Part shown: positions 61,001-64,000 of the stretch, piece after piece
Numbering within the stretch: position 1 is the stretch's first letter
Layout: the number at the start of each line of letters is the position of its first letter
Source of the DNA: Christiangramia gaetbulicola
Lineage (GTDB): Bacteria > Bacteroidota > Bacteroidia > Flavobacteriales > Flavobacteriaceae
Direction: 5' to 3'
Length of the DNA stretch: 64,000 nt
Assembly: GCF_003054225.1 (NCBI RefSeq)
Contig: NZ_QBKQ01000003.1
Location: 792,608-856,607 of the forward strand
The notes under the pieces: generated by a model
Told to the model about the DNA's origin: nothing
Databases searched by the model: none
What the model saw: the letters and a program-made list of their open reading frames with translations, nothing else
Translations under genes and position numbers: made by a program

Positions 61001-64000
61001 GGACGGGACATATGATTTTTCAGCAACAATTTCCAATTTTGATTCTCGTGATGAACTTTTTGTCTGGATCGATTACAACCAAGATGGAGATTTTTCGGAT
61101 CCAGGGGAACAGGTATTGACGAATTCTGAAGGAGTTAATCCTATGGTAGGAAGCATTACTATCCCAAATAGTGCTTCAATAGGGATAACACGTATGCGAA
61201 TACGTTTGATTTTTCCTAGTGGAGCAAATAGAACACCTTGTGGTGATTCAACCTATGGTCAGGTAGAAGATTATTCAGTCAACATTATCGAATCCTGTAC
61301 ATCCCCAACAACATATTATACAGACAGTGATGGAGATAGCTTTGGGGATATTAATGATTTGGGTACTTCTTTCTGCAGCGATCCCGGTGAAGGATGGAGT
61401 CTGACAAATGACGACTGCGATGATAATGAGAATACAGTTTTTCCTGGGGCTCCGGAATTATGCGATGGACAGATTAATAATTGTAACACTGCTACATTGC
61501 CTTCCAATGAGATAGATGATGATGGCGATGGATATATTGAATGTACGATTGATGTAAATGGATGGGATGGAGTTGGTTCTGTTATAGGTGGTGACGATTG
61601 TGATGATGATGATGCCACGGTTTATCCAGGAGCACCTGAACTCTGTGATGGTCAGATCAACGACTGTACAACCACTGATTTAGCTTCTACCGAAGTTGAT
61701 AACGATGGGGATGGTTATGTGGAATGCGATATTGATGCCGATGGCTGGGATGGTGATCCCTCGGTAATTGGTGGTGGCGATTGTAATGACGATCCAAATA
61801 ATGGAGGAGCTGCGATCAATCCAGGAGCCACTGAAGTCTGTGATGGTATTGATAATGATTGTGATGGTCTTATCGATGATGATGATCCTGATGTTACCGG
61901 TCAATCGACCTGGTATGCAGATGCTGATGGAGATGGATTTGGAGATCCAAATACGACCTTAGAATCTTGTGGACAACCACAGGGATATGTAGCAGACAAT
62001 ACCGACTGTAATGATGATCCGAATAATGGAGGAGCTGCGATCAATCCAGGAGCCACTGAAGTCTGTGATGGTATTGATAATGATTGTGATGGTCTTATCG
62101 ATGATGATGATCCAGACGTAACCGGTCAATCTACCTGGTATGCAGATGCTGATGGAGATGGATTTGGAGATCCAACCACGACCTTAGAATCCTGTGGACA
62201 ACCAGAAGGATATGTAGCAGATAATACCGATTGTAATGATGATCCGAATAATGGAGGAGCTGCGATCAACCCAGGAGCCACTGAAATCTGTGATGGCATT
62301 GATAATGATTGTGATGGTCTTATCGATGATGACGATCCTGATGTTACCGGTCAGTCCACCTGGTATGCAGATACTGATGGAGATGGATTTGGAGATCCAA
62401 CTACGACCTTAGAATCCTGTGGCCAACCAGAGGGATATGTAGCAGATAATACCGACTGTAATGATGATCCGAATAATAAAGGAGCTGCGATCAACCCAGG
62501 AGCTACTGAAGTCTGTGATGGTATTGATAATGATTGTGATGGTCTTATCGATAATGATGATCCGGATGTTACCGGTCAATCTACCTGGTATGCAGATACT
62601 GATGGAGATGGATTTGGAGATCCAAATACAACCTTAGAATCCTGTGGCCAACCACAGGGATATGTAGCAGACAATACCGACTGTAATGATGATCCGAATA
62701 ATGGAGGAGCTGCGATCAACCCAGGAGCTACTGAAGTCTGTGATGGCATTGATAATGATTGTGATGGTCTTATCGATGATGATGATGATCCAGACGTAAC
62801 CGGTCAATCTACCTGGTATGCAGATGCTGATGGAGATGGATTTGGAGATCCAACCACGACCTTAGAATCCTGTGGACAACCAGAAGGATATGTAGCAGAT
62901 AATACCGATTGTAATGATGATCCGAATAATGGAGGAGCTGCGATCAACCCAGGAGCCACTGAAATCTGTGATGGCATCGATAACAACTGTGATGGCCAGA
63001 TCGACGAAGGAGTCACCACGACCACTTATTATGTAGACAATGATGGTGATGGGTTTGGAGTAGACGATGCTGCCACCAATATTGATGCATGTGAAAATCC
63101 TGGAGAGGGTTATGCTACCCAGGCTGGAGATTGTAATGATAATGATCTTTCGATCAATCCAGTAGCCACTGAAGTCTGTGATGGCATTGATAATGATTGT
63201 GATGGTCTTATCGATGATGATGATCCAGACGTAACCGGTCAGTCTACCTGGTATGAAGATGCTGATGGAGATGGATTTGGAGATCCAACCACGACCTTAG
63301 AATCTTGTGGACAACCAGAGGGATATGTAGCAGATAATACCGACTGTAATGATGATCCGAATAATGGAGGAGCTGCGATCAACCCAGGAGCTACTGAAAT
63401 CTGTGATGGCATCGATAACAACTGTGATGGCCAGATCGATGAAGGAGTCAGCACGACCACTTATTATGTAGACAATGATGGTGATGGGTTTGGAGTGGAT
63501 GATGCAGCAACTAATATTGAAACCTGTGAAAATCCTGGAGAGGGTTATGCTACCCAGGCTGGAGATTGTAATGATAATGATCTTTCGATCAACCCAGGAG
63601 CCACTGAAGTCTGTGATGGTATTGATAATGATTGTGATGGTCTTATCGATGATGATGATCCGGATGTAACCGGTCAGTCTACCTGGTATGCAGATGCTGA
63701 TGGAGATGGATTTGGAGATCCAAATACGACCTTAGAATCCTGTGGCCAACCACAGGGATATGTAGCAGATAATACCGACTGTAATGATGATCCGAATAAT
63801 GGAGGAGCTGCGATCAATCCAGGAGCCACTGAAGTCTGTGATGGTATTGATAATGATTGTGATGGTCTTATCGATGATGATGATCCTGATGTTACCGGTC
63901 AATCGACCTGGTATGCAGATGCTGATGGAGATGGATTTGGAGATCCAAATACGACCTTAGAATCCTGTGGCCAACCACAGGGATATGTAGCAGATAATAC
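58044..64000 (+). CDS. Giant secreted metzincin metalloprotease with GEVED, FN3 and MopE-type repeats (3' end outside window)
   Basis: The frame is open from ATG 58044 to the window end, at least 1985 codons. A signal peptide (FLKKIIFCFFLFFGVGLFAQ) is followed by a propeptide region and a reprolysin-like protease domain. The zinc motif HELSHNMGANH (residues 350-360, HExxHxxGxxH) and Met-turn M401 (TIMTYSD) define a metzincin. GEVED domains end near residues 607 (GEVEDYT), 847 (GETEDYT) and 1075 (GQVEDYS), with FN3 domains between them. From ~1092 the protein consists of Asp/Gly-rich putative metal-binding (MopE) repeats with DGDGFGD and CDGIDNDCDG, probably binding calcium. A type IX secretion C-terminal domain is expected but lies beyond the window. 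Confidence 0.92.
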   Translation, partial: MKFLYFYRFFLKKIIFCFFLFFGVGLFAQTPININAPGSQILDEINIGPPNNLPILKMAKRARPFILNPEVKNHSGLSIGDEIQLGLFKNKNFTAIIERKSTDINGVTSLSLKLKNYKYAYSIISISEDSYFVTVDIPSLEERYATRTKRNSQEAYMIEIDSESIEDQGCGNTGFDYKTLKKSNEKSQDYQKLVDPLETCLTLPNTSDPAIVDVLVVYTPAAKAWADSNEGSINNTIASAIAQANEISTNNSLGILFQLVHSAQVDYSEVSAGTDLNALRSSTDTGPNSINEVHDLRKTYNADLVSMFTDLVGDGIGGIANLCTSRYGEPNKGFSNVKVRNVNSIYTFIHELSHNMGANHYYDQDSGPGPTNWVDWPENSWSSGYRDQETGTAGGDFRTIMTYSDGLPGPVIPYLSDPSITYIGTPESDDPLGDQIGDPALADNSRTLLEMKHEVSRYSDYAQYCLAGEDDLVVQNLYYISNVSIGDINHSSIGSFYSDLSSLATCIDPGDTQTLTTVIVGATSSAYLAVWIDWNDDKIFDSSELEYQSVPGISEHSFNITAPLGFSAGEKRMRIRTYDTGENTDPDWIPGNLDPCGFFTIGEVEDYTILLGEGTPCDINSIPQNLTAHDITGGEATISWDPESGVDYYELQYRELGETNWTTISNILYPYQQITGLNITTEYEVEVRSICSGVPTAYSSILQFTTDTYSYCDSSGNTTDSYIARVQLNALDNSSTNENGGYSDFTSLSTSLEQNTSYTLTITPGWTGTNYSIGYGVWIDYNYDGDFDDPEEEVFLPPGITSTTPFNVNLTVPYGVLPGPTRLRIVARQGNIPSSCGLYFGGETEDYTVILGEGPECVAATIPTGLTFEDPMLSWEVVPGSTYDIRYRETGSSTWIEISDILYNNVNLPNLIFDKEYEAQVRSKCSEQDTSDYSNSLLFTIGYCEAGATSTQFEKISNITFNTIDNPSTSTAGFEDFTSISTDVELDGTYDFSATISNFDSRDELFVWIDYNQDGDFSDPGEQVLTNSEGVNPMVGSITIPNSASIGITRMRIRLIFPSGANRTPCGDSTYGQVEDYSVNIIESCTSPTTYYTDSDGDSFGDINDLGTSFCSDPGEGWSLTNDDCDDNENTVFPGAPELCDGQINNCNTATLPSNEIDDDGDGYIECTIDVNGWDGVGSVIGGDDCDDDDATVYPGAPELCDGQINDCTTTDLASTEVDNDGDGYVECDIDADGWDGDPSVIGGGDCNDDPNNGGAAINPGATEVCDGIDNDCDGLIDDDDPDVTGQSTWYADADGDGFGDPNTTLESCGQPQGYVADNTDCNDDPNNGGAAINPGATEVCDGIDNDCDGLIDDDDPDVTGQSTWYADADGDGFGDPTTTLESCGQPEGYVADNTDCNDDPNNGGAAINPGATEICDGIDNDCDGLIDDDDPDVTGQSTWYADTDGDGFGDPTTTLESCGQPEGYVADNTDCNDDPNNKGAAINPGATEVCDGIDNDCDGLIDNDDPDVTGQSTWYADTDGDGFGDPNTTLESCGQPQGYVADNTDCNDDPNNGGAAINPGATEVCDGIDNDCDGLIDDDDDPDVTGQSTWYADADGDGFGDPTTTLESCGQPEGYVADNTDCNDDPNNGGAAINPGATEICDGIDNNCDGQIDEGVTTTTYYVDNDGDGFGVDDAATNIDACENPGEGYATQAGDCNDNDLSINPVATEVCDGIDNDCDGLIDDDDPDVTGQSTWYEDADGDGFGDPTTTLESCGQPEGYVADNTDCNDDPNNGGAAINPGATEICDGIDNNCDGQIDEGVSTTTYYVDNDGDGFGVDDAATNIETCENPGEGYATQAGDCNDNDLSINPGATEVCDGIDNDCDGLIDDDDPDVTGQSTWYADADGDGFGDPNTTLESCGQPQGYVADNTDCNDDPNNGGAAINPGATEVCDGIDNDCDGLIDDDDPDVTGQSTWYADADGDGFGDPNTTLESCGQPQGYVADN
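61779..64000 (+). repeat. In-frame tandem repeat array (units of 225, 228, 222 and 213 bp)
   Basis: Unit starts (GAT/GAC of the DCNDDPNN or DCNDND motif) lie at 61779, 62004, 62229, 62454, 62679, 62907, 63129, 63342, 63564 and 63777. The first four units are 225 bp, the fifth 228 bp (one extra GAT). After that 222- and 213-bp units alternate, giving a 435-bp superunit at 62907-63341 and 63342-63776. All differences are multiples of three. Units are nearly identical in DNA, so the expansion is recent or maintained by recombination. The array continues past the window. Confidence 0.92.

Noticed and set aside
61680..61904. Open frames on both strands within the repeat array (for example minus strand 61680-61904, 62804-63025, 63239-63460)
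   Set aside because: They recur because the DNA repeats; they are low-complexity mirror products of the metzincin repeats.
61779..64000. Regular direct repeats that might suggest a CRISPR array
   Set aside because: The repeats are 213-228 bp, contiguous and in frame with a secreted protein. There are no short repeats separated by unique spacers and no cas genes.
1..64000. tRNA, rRNA and intact insertion sequences
   Set aside because: No cloverleaf, rRNA signature or transposase frame was recognised by eye; a tRNAscan/Infernal run would settle the RNA part.

Overview
The window reads as chromosome of a marine Flavobacteriaceae bacterium (Bacteroidota), most like Gramella/Christiangramia. This rests on the gene families present, on promoter-like TTG-N19-TAnnTTTG signals, on the near absence of Shine-Dalgarno sequences, on AT-rich DNA, and on lipoprotein and GEVED/MopE-repeat exoproteins typical of the phylum. 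The genus is an inference; the phylum is well supported.

Region 1 (1-21141) is a surface-polysaccharide locus, almost all on the + strand. It holds an SGNH-like protein (cut by the window edge), three family-4 glycosyltransferases, a GNAT acyltransferase, two paralogous polytopic membrane proteins (candidate polymerases), a polysaccharide deacetylase and an asparagine-synthase-like amidotransferase. Next come a PglC-like initiating sugar transferase and PglD-, PglE- and PglF-like enzymes, together a complete UDP-diacetylbacillosamine-type pathway. The export machinery follows: Wza-like lipoprotein, Wzc-like tyrosine kinase, a convergent PHP-type tyrosine phosphatase, and a Wzi-like outer-membrane protein. 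The first ~11 kb is visibly more AT-rich than the rest, as expected of a variable polysaccharide island.

Region 2 (21198-29662) has a multi-PAS sensor that stops after its phospho-acceptor helix, a single-domain response regulator, a membrane-anchored endonuclease/exonuclease/phosphatase protein, a PAP2 phosphatase, and a VWA plus chelatase-type AAA ATPase pair.

Region 3 (29663-44925) is largely housekeeping. It has a thrA-thrB-thrC operon behind a Thr/Ile-rich leader peptide, an S10 carboxypeptidase, an ABC1/UbiB kinase, a Kef-type antiporter and an M61 peptidase. It ends with a proC-proB-proA operon preceded by a 5' region of mutually exclusive ATTGGC/GCCAAT stems.

Region 4 (45456-52504) is a red-light signalling cluster: a CheB-CheR-PAS-histidine kinase fusion, a bacteriophytochrome kinase, a response regulator, and the heme oxygenase that would make the biliverdin chromophore.

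Region 5 (52521-64000) holds a pseudouridine synthase, WrbA, an M3 peptidase, an AraC regulator, a 178-bp foldback element, and the 5' part (at least 1985 codons) of a giant secreted metzincin. That protein carries three GEVED domains, two FN3 domains and a long tandem array of 71-76-residue calcium-binding-type repeats that runs off the window. No rRNA, tRNA, CRISPR array or intact insertion sequence was recognised.
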